A stretch of DNA of 64,000 nucleotides from UBA12077 sp963665525 (GTDB lineage Bacteria; Bacteroidota; Bacteroidia; Bacteroidales; UBA12077). Shown here in pieces: positions 42,768-51,515 of the stretch (position 1 is its first letter; every line of letters starts with the position of its first letter). The notes beneath the pieces are model-generated. The model was not told the DNA's origin. It saw nothing but the letters and a program-made list of their open reading frames with translations, and did not search any database. The position numbers and the translations under genes are program-made. Location of the stretch: contig OY762280.1 in NCBI GenBank assembly GCA_963665525.1, positions 2,542,001-2,606,000 on the forward strand, written 5' to 3'.

Positions 42768-44100
42768 AAACTTTAGATTTGTAGCTATATTTAGAATATT
42801 GTTGTTAACAGCAACAATATTTCTTTTTTTCTATACCTTAACGCTTGAGTATTTTATTACTCCATTCTTAATAGCACTGATTATTATATTTCAAATTTAT
42901 CTCATCTTTAAATATCTTGATAAAACCAATCGCGATCTAGCAAGCTTCTTAGAATCCATAAGATTTTCAGAATTTACAAGATCATTCAAGATTGAAGGTA
43001 TGGGATCCTCCTTTGATGAATTGAATAAAGCATTTAATGATGTTATTCAGGATTTTCAGAAAGTGAGATCCGAAAAGGAAGAACAATACCAATATTTTCA
43101 AAATTTGGTAAGAAATATTGATGTAAGTATTATCACATATCAAAGAGATGGAACTGTTGATATGGTGAATAATGCATTTAAAAAGCTGTTCCAAATTAAT
43201 TCTATACACAACATTCATGATTTGAGGAGTGTTAGCCAGGAACTCGTGGATATTTTAATAAGATTTGAACCTGGAAAAAGTTGCCTGGTAAAAATTCAGG
43301 AAGAAGATGATATCTTACAACTTGCTGTTTCCGGAACTGAATTTAAGATCTATAATAAAAGTATTATTCTGGTAACCATTAAGAACATTCAAAGCGTACT
43401 GGAAGATCAGGAGACCGAAAGCTGGCAGAAGTTAATTCGTGTGCTCACACATGAAATTATGAACTCCATCACTCCAATTTCTTCCATTACATCCACCCTG
43501 GATTTAATGTTTAAAGATGCTAAGAAAAATGATACTCCGCCTGATCAGGAGTCTATTGAAGAAGTACATATGGCTATAAAAACCATCAATAAACGTAGTA
43601 ATGGTTTGCTTCATTTTGTTGATACATACAGGAATCTAACTAAAATTCCAAAACCTAACTTTAGAATTGCTAAGGTTAAAGAAGTATTAGATGATATTCA
43701 GTTACTGGTACAAGAAGAAATAAAAACAAACAACATTGAATACATAGTCTCTATTCAGCCAGAATCTATTGAATTTCATGCAGATACTAAACTGATTGAG
43801 CAGGTGCTTATTAACCTGGTAAAAAATGCTATCCATGCACTTGAAAACAGAGAAATGCCAATGCTTCATGTAAAAGCATATTTTAATAAAAGAGGTAGAG
43901 TTACGATACAAGTTATTGACAATGGTCAAGGGATATTACCTGATGTGCTGGATAAAATATTCATTCCGTTCTTTACAACCAAACCTAAAGGTTCGGGAAT
44001 AGGCTTAAGCCTTTCGAAACAAATTATGCGCTTACATGGAGGATCTATTACTGCACATTCTGAAATTGAAAAGGGTACAACGTTTACGATGACTTTTTAG
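42757..44100 (+). CDS. NtrB/NtrY-like sensor histidine kinase
   Basis: The 447-residue protein has two transmembrane helices near the N-terminus (FRILLLTATIFLFFYTL and FITPFLIALIIIFQIYLIF) with almost no periplasmic loop, a HAMP-like region, a PAS domain (about 120-210: VSIITYQRDGTVDMVNNAFKKLF), an H-box (LIRVLTHEIMNSITPISS), N-box (INLVKNAIHALEN) and G-boxes (VIDNGQGILP, GSGIGLSLSKQIM). It phosphorylates the overlapping response regulator, sensing a membrane or cytosolic cue. Same transcript as the regulator; followed by a strong terminator. Confidence 0.94.
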   Translation: MVFRNFRFVAIFRILLLTATIFLFFYTLTLEYFITPFLIALIIIFQIYLIFKYLDKTNRDLASFLESIRFSEFTRSFKIEGMGSSFDELNKAFNDVIQDFQKVRSEKEEQYQYFQNLVRNIDVSIITYQRDGTVDMVNNAFKKLFQINSIHNIHDLRSVSQELVDILIRFEPGKSCLVKIQEEDDILQLAVSGTEFKIYNKSIILVTIKNIQSVLEDQETESWQKLIRVLTHEIMNSITPISSITSTLDLMFKDAKKNDTPPDQESIEEVHMAIKTINKRSNGLLHFVDTYRNLTKIPKPNFRIAKVKEVLDDIQLLVQEEIKTNNIEYIVSIQPESIEFHADTKLIEQVLINLVKNAIHALENREMPMLHVKAYFNKRGRVTIQVIDNGQGILPDVLDKIFIPFFTTKPKGSGIGLSLSKQIMRLHGGSITAHSEIEKGTTFTMTF

Positions 44101-44167
44101 TAATACTAAAATCATACCTAAAAAAGGTCTTATATATCCTATTTATAACCCAAAATCAATCATAAAA

Positions 44168-44200
44168 AACTCAGGCAAAGTCTAAAACTTTGCCTGAGTT
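44168..44200. terminator. Strong bidirectional terminator
   Basis: AACTCAGGCAAAGT-ctaaa-ACTTTGCCTGAGTT, a 14-bp perfect stem between convergent genes. Confidence 0.9.
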
Positions 44201-44218
44201 CATCATAACATTATATGT

Positions 44219-45292
44219 CTATAACTTCAGATCTTTATCAAATAGTCTCGCTATATCTATTGCCATTTTTAAATAATCGTAGCCCTTATTTCGATTTGTT
44301 AATAGTAAAATTGTAGTTTTTGTATCAGGCAAATGTAAAACTAAATTTGTATATCCCATTCCCATACCTCCATGCCAATAGTATCGCGTATTGTTTCTCT
44401 TCATTAAAACCCATCCCGAACCATAATAATGATTGTTCTTTTCACTATTTAAAGGAATAATAGTAAATATTTCCTTTAAACAATCACATCTTAATAGTTT
44501 ATTAGTATATAATGCCTTATCCCACTTTGCATAGTCTTGTGCATTAGTAAATATTCCTTGCTCTCCATAGAGATTATGTAACATTAATTCAGGATCATAA
44601 ATATTTTTATCATTTATAAAGTGGCCAATAGCAAGATTATTAGATTCATTCAATTCGTGTGCAAAATAGGTATTATTCATTTGAAGTTTTTTAAAGATAT
44701 TCTTTTTTAAATAATCACTATAGGACATTCCCGATTTCATTTCAATTATATTGGCTAGCATAGCATATTCTGAATTTGAATATTTTGAAACTGTTCCCGG
44801 CTCAAATAACACACCATCTTGCCTAGTAAGAAAATCAAGCACATCAACATTTGAATTGATTTCTTTCTCGTTAAAAGGCTTTAATCCAGATGTTTGATTC
44901 AATAAATGTTTTACTCTCACTTTTTGTCCGTATTCAGGAAAACCTTTATAAATATCACATAAATTATCTTCAAGATCTAATTTATTTTTTTCAACTAATT
45001 TCATAATTGCTAATGAAGTAAATACTTTTGAAAGCTCTCTTAAATTAAATAGTTGATGCACCTCTAATTCCTTCTTATCCTTAATATTAGCAAGACCATA
45101 TGCTTTACTAAAAGCAATTTCTCCTTTTTTCATTACCGTTAGAACTACTCCAGGGTTCTCATCAGAAAAGTTAATAAAAATTTTATCGATACTTTTTTCA
45201 ACTTTTATCATATCTAAAGTATCTTGAGCTGATAGGAACTGAGCAGTCAAGAGAAACACTATTATAAAAATATTTTTGATTGACTTTTTCAT
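44219..45292 (-). CDS. Serine beta-lactamase-fold (class C-like) protein with substituted nucleophile
   Basis: The 357-residue protein has a signal peptide (ending FLSAQ) and the class C beta-lactamase/DD-peptidase fold. The Tyr-x-Asn motif is present (YSNSEYAMLANII), as is the third motif (WHGGMGMGYTN). Where the catalytic Ser-x-x-Lys should be (usually (G/A)S-x-(S/T)-K-x-(F/M)-T) it reads NLRELSKVFTSLAIM, i.e. Glu replaces the Ser while the Lys is kept. It is therefore probably not a classical hydrolase; a binding or scaffold role, or unusual chemistry, is possible. Monocistronic. Confidence 0.82.
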   Translation of the reverse strand: MKKSIKNIFIIVFLLTAQFLSAQDTLDMIKVEKSIDKIFINFSDENPGVVLTVMKKGEIAFSKAYGLANIKDKKELEVHQLFNLRELSKVFTSLAIMKLVEKNKLDLEDNLCDIYKGFPEYGQKVRVKHLLNQTSGLKPFNEKEINSNVDVLDFLTRQDGVLFEPGTVSKYSNSEYAMLANIIEMKSGMSYSDYLKKNIFKKLQMNNTYFAHELNESNNLAIGHFINDKNIYDPELMLHNLYGEQGIFTNAQDYAKWDKALYTNKLLRCDCLKEIFTIIPLNSEKNNHYYGSGWVLMKRNNTRYYWHGGMGMGYTNLVLHLPDTKTTILLLTNRNKGYDYLKMAIDIARLFDKDLKL

Positions 45293-45346
45293 ATTTATTT
45301 ATTTGAATACCTAATAGTTTTTGAAACCTGATTGGTATATTTTCTT

Positions 45347-46693
45347 TTAATTATTCAGTGACTTACAATACATATTCAACATATCCTGTGCTTGTTGCAC
45401 TCCTAGTTCCAATGCTTTTGTAAAATCTTCGCAACCACCTTCGGTATCCTGAATATTAATCCTGGAAACTCCCCTATTTAAATAGGCACTTCCATTATTC
45501 TTAATATGATTTAAATACTTATCATAATCCTCTATTGCTTCTGGATGCTTTTCTAACATACCTAAAGATATTGCTCTACCCAGATAAGCATCATAGTATT
45601 CCTTATTGTATTTTATAGCCTTGTTAAAATCTTGAATTGACAGCTCATACTTCTGTTGCATTGCCTTGGTAACTCCTCGCATATAATAAGCCTCTGGGTA
45701 ATCTTTTTTAATCTCTATGGCTTTATTAAACTGTACAAATGCATTCTTTACATCCGATTTACTTAAGAAGATTCTTCCTTTCATAAAATAGTTTTCTGCA
45801 TCATTTTTATCCAGTGCAATAGCTTTATCATAATCCGTTAAAGCTTCATCAAATTGAGCTAAACCAGCCTTCGCATTGCCTCTTTTTTTATACGACATCA
45901 CATGATTGGGGTTAATTTCAATTGACTTTGTAAAATCAGCTAAAGCTCCTTTGAAATCCTGTATACGCAATTTAAAATATCCCCGTTGAAAATAAGCATC
46001 CTGGTTATTTTCATCCAATTCAATAATGGCATCGTAGTCTGCAATAGCTCCTTTATAATCTTCATTATCAATTTTATATTTTACTCTTCGCTGGTATGCA
46101 TCTAAATTATCCTTATCCAGTTCAATGGCTTTATTAAAATCCTCCACAGAACCTTCCAGATCACCTAAATTCGCTTTTACAATACCTCGTTGATGATATG
46201 CTTCTGCATAATTACCATCCAATTCAATTGCCTTTGATAAGTTTATTAATGCCTTATCATAATCTTTTATATTCGTGTAGCAATACGCCATAAAGAAAAA
46301 TAATTCAGCCTGATCTGAGCTCAAATTCTTTGAGTTTCTCAAATCAGATAATGCTTCTTCCCACTTTGAGTCTTTTATAAAAACAAGTGCTCTGCCAAAA
46401 TAAGCTTCATAATTTTCAATAGCCAATACATCTATTATATTATCGAAATCTCTTTTTGAGTTATCAAATTTTTCAATTTGATAATACGCTTTTGCTCTGG
46501 CAAGAATAGCTTCAGAATTTTTCTTGTTAAACTTTATCGCCTTATTATAATAAATAAGAGCTGTTTCATATTTTAAAGAATCAGCATAAACTTGTCCTTT
46601 CTGGAAATAATTATCCGATATTTTAGGCTTTATGATGATAAATGCAATAAGAATGATTGCTAAAGCCGCGAAAAAAGAAATCCACTTTTTCAT
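45347..46693 (-). CDS. Membrane-anchored tetratricopeptide-repeat protein
   Basis: From the ATG at 46693 (MKKWISFFAALAIILIAFIII) the protein has 448 residues: one N-terminal transmembrane anchor, then about twelve TPR units of 34 residues (for example DAYFQRGYFKLRIQDFKGALADFTKSIEINPNH). The last unit ends in DTEGGCEDFTKALELGVQQAQDML. The repeats face the periplasm and presumably bind protein partners. Such proteins in Bacteroidota are often linked to outer-membrane assembly, but none of the neighbours confirms this. It is downstream of the PorP-like gene, separated by repeat DNA, so likely its own transcript. Confidence 0.9.
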   Translation of the reverse strand: MKKWISFFAALAIILIAFIIIKPKISDNYFQKGQVYADSLKYETALIYYNKAIKFNKKNSEAILARAKAYYQIEKFDNSKRDFDNIIDVLAIENYEAYFGRALVFIKDSKWEEALSDLRNSKNLSSDQAELFFFMAYCYTNIKDYDKALINLSKAIELDGNYAEAYHQRGIVKANLGDLEGSVEDFNKAIELDKDNLDAYQRRVKYKIDNEDYKGAIADYDAIIELDENNQDAYFQRGYFKLRIQDFKGALADFTKSIEINPNHVMSYKKRGNAKAGLAQFDEALTDYDKAIALDKNDAENYFMKGRIFLSKSDVKNAFVQFNKAIEIKKDYPEAYYMRGVTKAMQQKYELSIQDFNKAIKYNKEYYDAYLGRAISLGMLEKHPEAIEDYDKYLNHIKNNGSAYLNRGVSRINIQDTEGGCEDFTKALELGVQQAQDMLNMYCKSLNN

Positions 46694-46779
46694 ATAAATC
46701 AAATTTTGTTTGGTTTTTCTACGAATTTAAGGATATAACGTTACATGCGGAAATAAAAGATGGAAAATATTAAATACCT

Positions 46780-46850
46780 TCCTTCCTTAATCCCCCCCTG
46801 CCTGCTGTCAGGCAAACTTACCCCCTTTTTTAAAGGGGGAATAATGGCCA
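46780..46850. repeat. Intergenic hairpin-rich repeat sequence
   Basis: Contains CCTGCCTG-ctgt-CAGGCA and ACCCCC-ttttttaaa-GGGGGA inverted repeats within a C-rich stretch unlike the surrounding AT-rich DNA. This type of short dispersed intergenic repeat is common in Bacteroidota genomes; a partial copy (CTAATCCCCCTTAG) recurs at 46991. Confidence 0.5.
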
Positions 46851-47003
46851 ATCATCTTAACCATTCTTAAGTACTATAAAAATCAAAAAACATTAAGTTA
46901 AATATTCTTACTCACGTAAATACTAATTTGGCTTATCTTTAGTAATCTTAATCAAAATTGTATAAAACAATATTATACATGAAGGTGTATCTAATCCCCC
47001 TTA

Positions 47004-47134
47004 GAGGCTGTCCAAAAAGTCCTAAAAGTGTCATTCCCTTGAAAAAGGGAATCTCTTAATTAATTGAACTTCAACAAATATAAAGATCCCCAATCAAGTT
47101 GAGGATGACAAACATTGACTTTTTGGACAGCCTC
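47004..47134. mobile_element. MITE-like element, 131 bp, with 18-bp terminal inverted repeats
   Basis: GAGGCTGTCCAAAAAGTC (47004-47021) and its exact complement (47117-47134) bound a 131-base non-coding segment. The end sequence resembles insertion-sequence termini of the IS5/IS1182 type. The interior holds a further imperfect inverted repeat (TCATTCCC...GGATGACA). No transposase and no clear target-site duplication were found. Confidence 0.65.
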
Positions 47135-47147
47135 AATTATGGCATAA

Positions 47148-47170
47148 AAAAAGCTTTACAGAAGTAAAGC
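47148..47170 (-). terminator. Terminator after the PorP/SprF-like gene
   Basis: Minus-strand GCTTTACttctGTAAAGC followed by T7, about 30 bases after the stop codon. Confidence 0.85.
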
Positions 47171-47201
47171 AGCAAAATAAATTTATAAAATGGATATAGT
47201 A

Positions 47202-48179
47202 CTAGAATCTATTCAACCAACGATAACGACGTGTATTATCTCCGAAGTTAAGTCCTATCATAATTTCGTGTGAACCATAACTAATTCGTTGAATATCATT
47301 TAAAGAATAATCAAACGCATATCCAACATAAATCTTATCTACTTTTATACCTACCGTTGTTATAATGGCATTCCCTGTTCGATATGAAAATCCTAACCAG
47401 TAATCTCTTCTATAGTATCCTTTTATCGATACATCAGCTTGTAAATTGAAAGTTTCGGTTGTTTTAAGCAAAACAGATGGTTCAATTTCAAAATCATTTC
47501 TCATATCATAACGGTAACCTGTCATTAAATAATAATGACGTACCTGCTGATAATCACTAAAACTATTATCCTCACCAAATTTTACTGCTGCCTGAAATAA
47601 GTTTTTAGCCGATAAGCCAATATAAAATGGTTGATAGGTGTAGAAAATACCTACACTTCCATCAGGGATATACATATTTCCACGGGCTTCATCAATAACA
47701 GGATCGTAACCTTCGTAAGTAGTCAATTCATTTTCGTTCACCCTGAACTGATAGGCTGATAAGGATAAACCAAAAGATAATTGACCATCCTGAACAAATA
47801 CGTGATAAGCATAAGTCAGTTCTAATCCTGTTCTTCCAATTGGTCCATTTTGGTCATTGTATAAATAACCTCCTATACCTACTCTACCACTTGGTCGTCT
47901 TTTTCTAGTTCCTCTTCTTACAGAACGAGACTTTTGAACATAACTTGTTTTTAAGATTCGCATCTGACCACTAATCGCTTGTGTCATAGGGGCATTTTCA
48001 AATCCTAGCCATTGTTGACGTGCTGTTAAGTTAAAGGATGTAAAACCTTCGCTTCCTGCAAAAGCAGGATTCAGAAGAAATTTGTTTCTATCATACTGAC
48101 TATATACCGGTTCTTGCTGAGCATTCACAGAACACCAGGCTGACACAATTATAAACACTATGATAACAATTTTTTTCAT
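47202..48179 (-). CDS. PorP/SprF-family type IX secretion membrane protein
   Basis: From the ATG at 48179 the protein has 325 residues: signal peptide (ending WCSVNAQ), then the family opening QEPVYSQYDRNKFLLNPAFAGSEGF, QQWLGFENAPMTQ, and a 14-strand barrel ending (SYGSHEIMIGLNFG). SprF-like proteins are encoded next to type B T9SS substrates and are needed for surface display of their adhesin. Here the adjacent type B protein gene is upstream on the same strand, with a decayed gene between them. The basic insert VRRGTRKRRPSGR (about residue 87) is unusual for the family. Confidence 0.92.
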   Translation of the reverse strand: MKKIVIIVFIIVSAWCSVNAQQEPVYSQYDRNKFLLNPAFAGSEGFTSFNLTARQQWLGFENAPMTQAISGQMRILKTSYVQKSRSVRRGTRKRRPSGRVGIGGYLYNDQNGPIGRTGLELTYAYHVFVQDGQLSFGLSLSAYQFRVNENELTTYEGYDPVIDEARGNMYIPDGSVGIFYTYQPFYIGLSAKNLFQAAVKFGEDNSFSDYQQVRHYYLMTGYRYDMRNDFEIEPSVLLKTTETFNLQADVSIKGYYRRDYWLGFSYRTGNAIITTVGIKVDKIYVGYAFDYSLNDIQRISYGSHEIMIGLNFGDNTRRYRWLNRF

Positions 48180-48219
48180 TCTATAACAAAACAATTTTAC
48201 AATTAAAAAGTGCCTTAAG

Positions 48220-48586
48220 TTAAAAGTGTCTTAAGTTAAGATTTTTACTTATTGAAGTAAATATAGCAAGAATTTCATTCGCTTCGTCTAAAATAAGTTT
48301 AGTTTCTTTCATATTCTCACCATTTAACTCTAATAATATTTCTAACCAATAAACAGTTTCACTTGCTTCACTTTCGCATATTTTAATTTTATTCTTAAAA
48401 TCAGCTTTACTTCTTGATCTATTAGCCTCTCTATAATTAGCTCCAACTGGAACCTGATTTTGCTACCTGATATTTAATAACACTATATTCAGGTGTATTT
48501 GATAACAGAGCAGACAACTTAAAAATGCTAATCGCAAATTTTTTAGTCCTATATTCAAGTTGCTTAGCAAACTCCTTATTATCCAT
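48220..48586 (-). pseudogene. Four-helix-bundle protein gene, frameshifted
   Basis: From the ATG at 48586 the frame encodes NKEFAKQLEYRTKKFAISIF, LSALLSNTPEYSVIKYQ, then breaks near 48440-48465 and stops. In another frame the family continues as VGANYREANRSRSKADFKNK, KICESEASETVYWLEILLEL to the stop at 48220. These are hallmarks of the four-helix-bundle family related to 23S rRNA intervening-sequence proteins. A small indel therefore inactivates the gene. It lies between the type B protein and PorP-like genes. Confidence 0.82.
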
Positions 48587-48646
48587 TTCAATAACTCTAA
48601 GTACTCTTAAATTACTTTAGCACACTTTAAGTACTCAATATAATTT

Positions 48647-49654
48647 TTACCTAATAATTGTTATGGAGCCTACAATTGGTTCTTCACCATTATTTAGGTC
48701 AATGACAAAATAATAAGCATCCATCGGTAATTTCTTACCTTTATTGCTGGTTCCATCCCAGAACTGATCAGATCCATAACCATCGCTATGGAATACTCTA
48801 TCGCCCCAACGATTGTAAACATCAACAGTACACTCTGGATATATAATTAAAGCATCAATCTGCCAACGATCATTATGTCCATCATTATTTGGTGTAAAGG
48901 CCGTTGGAATTTCCACATCACCACATGCACGTATTACAATGGTATCGGAACCCATACAACCATATTCGTCGGTTACATTCACCCAAATCTCCTGGTCTTG
49001 TGTTTGAGGATAAACTGTAAATGTAGATCCTATATCACCACTAAACCAATCGTAATAAATTCCGTATTCCGAAACATCAAACTCTAAACCAAACTCATTA
49101 CAAAGTGTTGTATCCGAGCCTAAATCAACTGCCGGTAAATCATGTACGATTAATGCAGCTGTATCAGAAGCCACACAACCATAAATATCGGTAACACGAA
49201 CCCAATAATCACCACTTGCTGATGCTATGAGTGTTTCGGCATTGCTATCATCCTGCCATAAATAACTGGATATATCGGCACCACTGGCAATGAATTCATA
49301 ACTTTCACCATAGCAAACATCCGCATCTAATCCAAGATCCACAAACGGAATTGCAACAAGTACAGTATCCATAAAAGGCTCTCCCACACAACCATAGTTT
49401 GTTGTTTCAATAACCGTAATATAATGTTCTCCACCTACATTATTCCATCGAATATCGACAGAATCGTTGTAATTGTTTACAATCTCACCTCCTGTAATGG
49501 TCCATTCAAAAGTAGAAGTTCCATTATATCCAATAACTCCATAACGCGCTAAACCATCGCCACAGGCTACCGGTAAATCCTGGGTATAAGCACTTAAACC
49601 CGGCATTACTACCAGGAAAAATAATAGTGATAATATTTTGTTAAATGCTTTCAA
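48647..49654 (-). CDS. Secreted PKD-like protein with T9SS type B (gliding-motility-associated) C-terminal domain
   Basis: The start is TTG at 49654: there is a stop two codons upstream and the next ATG would remove the signal peptide (KILSLLFFLVVMPGLSAY). The 335-residue protein has three PKD/Ig-like domains (STFEWTITGGEIVNNY..., VDLGLDADVCYGESYEF..., VDLGSDTTLCNEFGLEF...) and a complete type B domain: IPTAFTPNNDGHNDRWQI, VDVYNRWGDRVFHSDGY, WDGTSNKGKKLPMDAYYFVIDL, ITIIR. Type B domains direct export by T9SS together with SprF-like proteins. It is far shorter than usual adhesins, so it may act as a cap or anchor for the adjacent giant protein. Confidence 0.92.
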   Translation of the reverse strand: MKAFNKILSLLFFLVVMPGLSAYTQDLPVACGDGLARYGVIGYNGTSTFEWTITGGEIVNNYNDSVDIRWNNVGGEHYITVIETTNYGCVGEPFMDTVLVAIPFVDLGLDADVCYGESYEFIASGADISSYLWQDDSNAETLIASASGDYWVRVTDIYGCVASDTAALIVHDLPAVDLGSDTTLCNEFGLEFDVSEYGIYYDWFSGDIGSTFTVYPQTQDQEIWVNVTDEYGCMGSDTIVIRACGDVEIPTAFTPNNDGHNDRWQIDALIIYPECTVDVYNRWGDRVFHSDGYGSDQFWDGTSNKGKKLPMDAYYFVIDLNNGEEPIVGSITIIR

Positions 49655-49769
49655 ATGCTTTTACTTATTTAGCTTAGTCACCTTGCGACTTGCTAATCAA
49701 CTATATGAATTCCTTTTTTACTTATTTTTTTTTGGGAAATCACGCCATGACTTTCCATTTTTCTTTTAT

Positions 49770-49808
49770 TAATCACGGTGTAACTTTAAGTCACGCCGTG
49801 ATTTTTAT
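49770..49808 (-). terminator. Long imperfect-hairpin terminator
   Basis: Minus-strand AATCACGG-cGTgACTTaAAGTtACa-CCGTGATT, a 33-base imperfect palindrome about 100 bases after the stop at 49903. A degenerate copy of its end (TCACGCCATGACTTTCC) lies at 49740. Confidence 0.65.
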
Positions 49809-49902
49809 TGCTTAAGTGCAAGCGTACCCGGAAAACCGGGACACTTTACACCTTATTATTTGCTAAATCAGTTTAAAAAAACTTAAACTAATTATGTTAT
49901 TA

Positions 49903-51012
49903 CTATAATCCCCAAGTATTATCAATATGATAAATAGGACCAGTAACAGGAGTTGGTAATGCTACAACATAAAATTTTTCTGCAGTACCATAAACACTAT
50001 AGTTTTGATAAAGAGTGTTATCTAATGCTCCATTTCTTAATGTTACATAATCAGATTTTCTTGAAATCTTTCCACTGTAACCAGCCAAGTCAAACTCATA
50101 AACAGTAATCTTGTTGTTTTTAACTTCAAAGTCTGTAGCTGCAGCAAGAAGATCTGTACCTGCATTTACAACAATTGGATTCGCTGCAGAAGGTGTACCT
50201 GCAACAACACCATTAATTTTATTATCATAAGCAAGAGCAGCAGATACAGAAGGATCTGTTGCATCAAGATCGTTATTACCATCAACAGGTAGGTTACCAG
50301 AACCATCTAATCCATCAACATTGTAAATAGTATAAGTTAATCTGAAATGATAAGGATATTCTTCGTTAGCATTATTAATTGTAAATGGAATAGCTGTTTC
50401 GTTATCGGTAGCAACAGCCCAGCAATTAGATTCAATTACTCTGTCTAATCCTAATGCAGCAGCACTAGTAATCGTTACATTAGGTTGAGCAATAACTTCT
50501 ACACCAAAATATACAGATGATGCAGGACACACACCTGAAGCAGGAGTTTCTGTTACCTGTATCACTTGGTTTCCTGCTGCTGCCCAGCTTATTTCAACAT
50601 AGTTTTTAATTCCATTACCATCATCTACTGCGGTACCATCACTGTAATAATTTGTAATTGTTCCGCCTGCAGATACCCAAGCAAAATCTGAAGTAACTCC
50701 AGTAACAACATCTGTAATTGCAGAGTAGTCTGTTCCTAATGCTGTATAATCAAAATCTGGGTTATAAGCAGCAGATGGCCATACAAAGAATGGCATTGCT
50801 TGTCCAATAGTAATTTTATCAGTTGGTGCTGTTACCAAAGCATCCGCTGGATTTGTAATTGGTGTTCCATTTGATCTTGTATAATCCCCAACAGTGGCCT
50901 GTCCAGCAGCAGTCCACTGTGTTGATCCTGTGTTATTCTGAGCAAACGCACCAGAAATTACTAACGCTAAAGTAAGCGTCATAAGAACTTTCAAAATGTT
51001 TGTTTTTTTCAT
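49903..51012 (-). CDS. Secreted protein with PKD-like domain and TGPxYHIxNxWG tail
   Basis: The 369-residue protein has a signal peptide (ending SGAFAQ). Residues about 85-175 (SDFAWVSAGGTITNYYSDG..., VEISWAAAGNQVIQVTET...) match the first PKD-like domain of the type B protein encoded downstream (STFEWTITGGEIVNNY..., HYITVIET). The remainder is beta-rich and without recognised T9SS type A or B domain. The very last residues TGPIYHIDNTWGL match the end of the giant protein upstream (TGPQYHIENAWGN). Surface or matrix component of the same assembly is likely; the role is unknown. Confidence 0.75.
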   Translation of the reverse strand: MKKTNILKVLMTLTLALVISGAFAQNNTGSTQWTAAGQATVGDYTRSNGTPITNPADALVTAPTDKITIGQAMPFFVWPSAAYNPDFDYTALGTDYSAITDVVTGVTSDFAWVSAGGTITNYYSDGTAVDDGNGIKNYVEISWAAAGNQVIQVTETPASGVCPASSVYFGVEVIAQPNVTITSAAALGLDRVIESNCWAVATDNETAIPFTINNANEEYPYHFRLTYTIYNVDGLDGSGNLPVDGNNDLDATDPSVSAALAYDNKINGVVAGTPSAANPIVVNAGTDLLAAATDFEVKNNKITVYEFDLAGYSGKISRKSDYVTLRNGALDNTLYQNYSVYGTAEKFYVVALPTPVTGPIYHIDNTWGL

Positions 51013-51515
51013 GATCTAAAAGTTTAAGTTAGTATTTAATTAATTTTTTAATGTTTTTACTTAATAATTTTTTCCTTTACGTAATTCTTAATAAAAGGTT
51101 TACGAAATCCTTGAGAATATATTTAATTAGTTTAATATGTTCATTTTTACATTTAGCTATTTATGTTTAACGCTAAATAATGCTTTAGGTTTCAGTTCAG
51201 TTTATTCGTTTGATCAATTTTTCCAAATTGCCTGTAAAACTATCATTTTAAATGATGAATAACAATCTCCTTTTTGTTAAATAAGTCTTTTTTTACACGA
51301 ACTATTCATTTTTATTTATAATCGTTATATTTTATATTATTTTCTTTACATTCTATATCTCTTATTCTCAGATTATTTTACAAACCTCCCTTTTTATAAA
51401 CATTTTAAAAATCATAACCTCCTTTCAACTTTTATTTTGTTAATTACTTTTATTTCAAAGAACTTTTCTTATCAATCCTCCTCTCGATCTCTATTTCTAA
51501 TGAGGAAGATATTAT
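51013..51515. other. AT-rich intergenic region between the 369-aa and giant-protein genes
   Basis: About 500 bases, strongly AT-rich, without a convincing open frame or -7 box on the minus strand. An imperfect hairpin (AGCTATTTA...TAAATAATGCT, about 51153-51186) is the only visible structure. It probably holds the promoter of the 369-residue protein. Confidence 0.4.
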
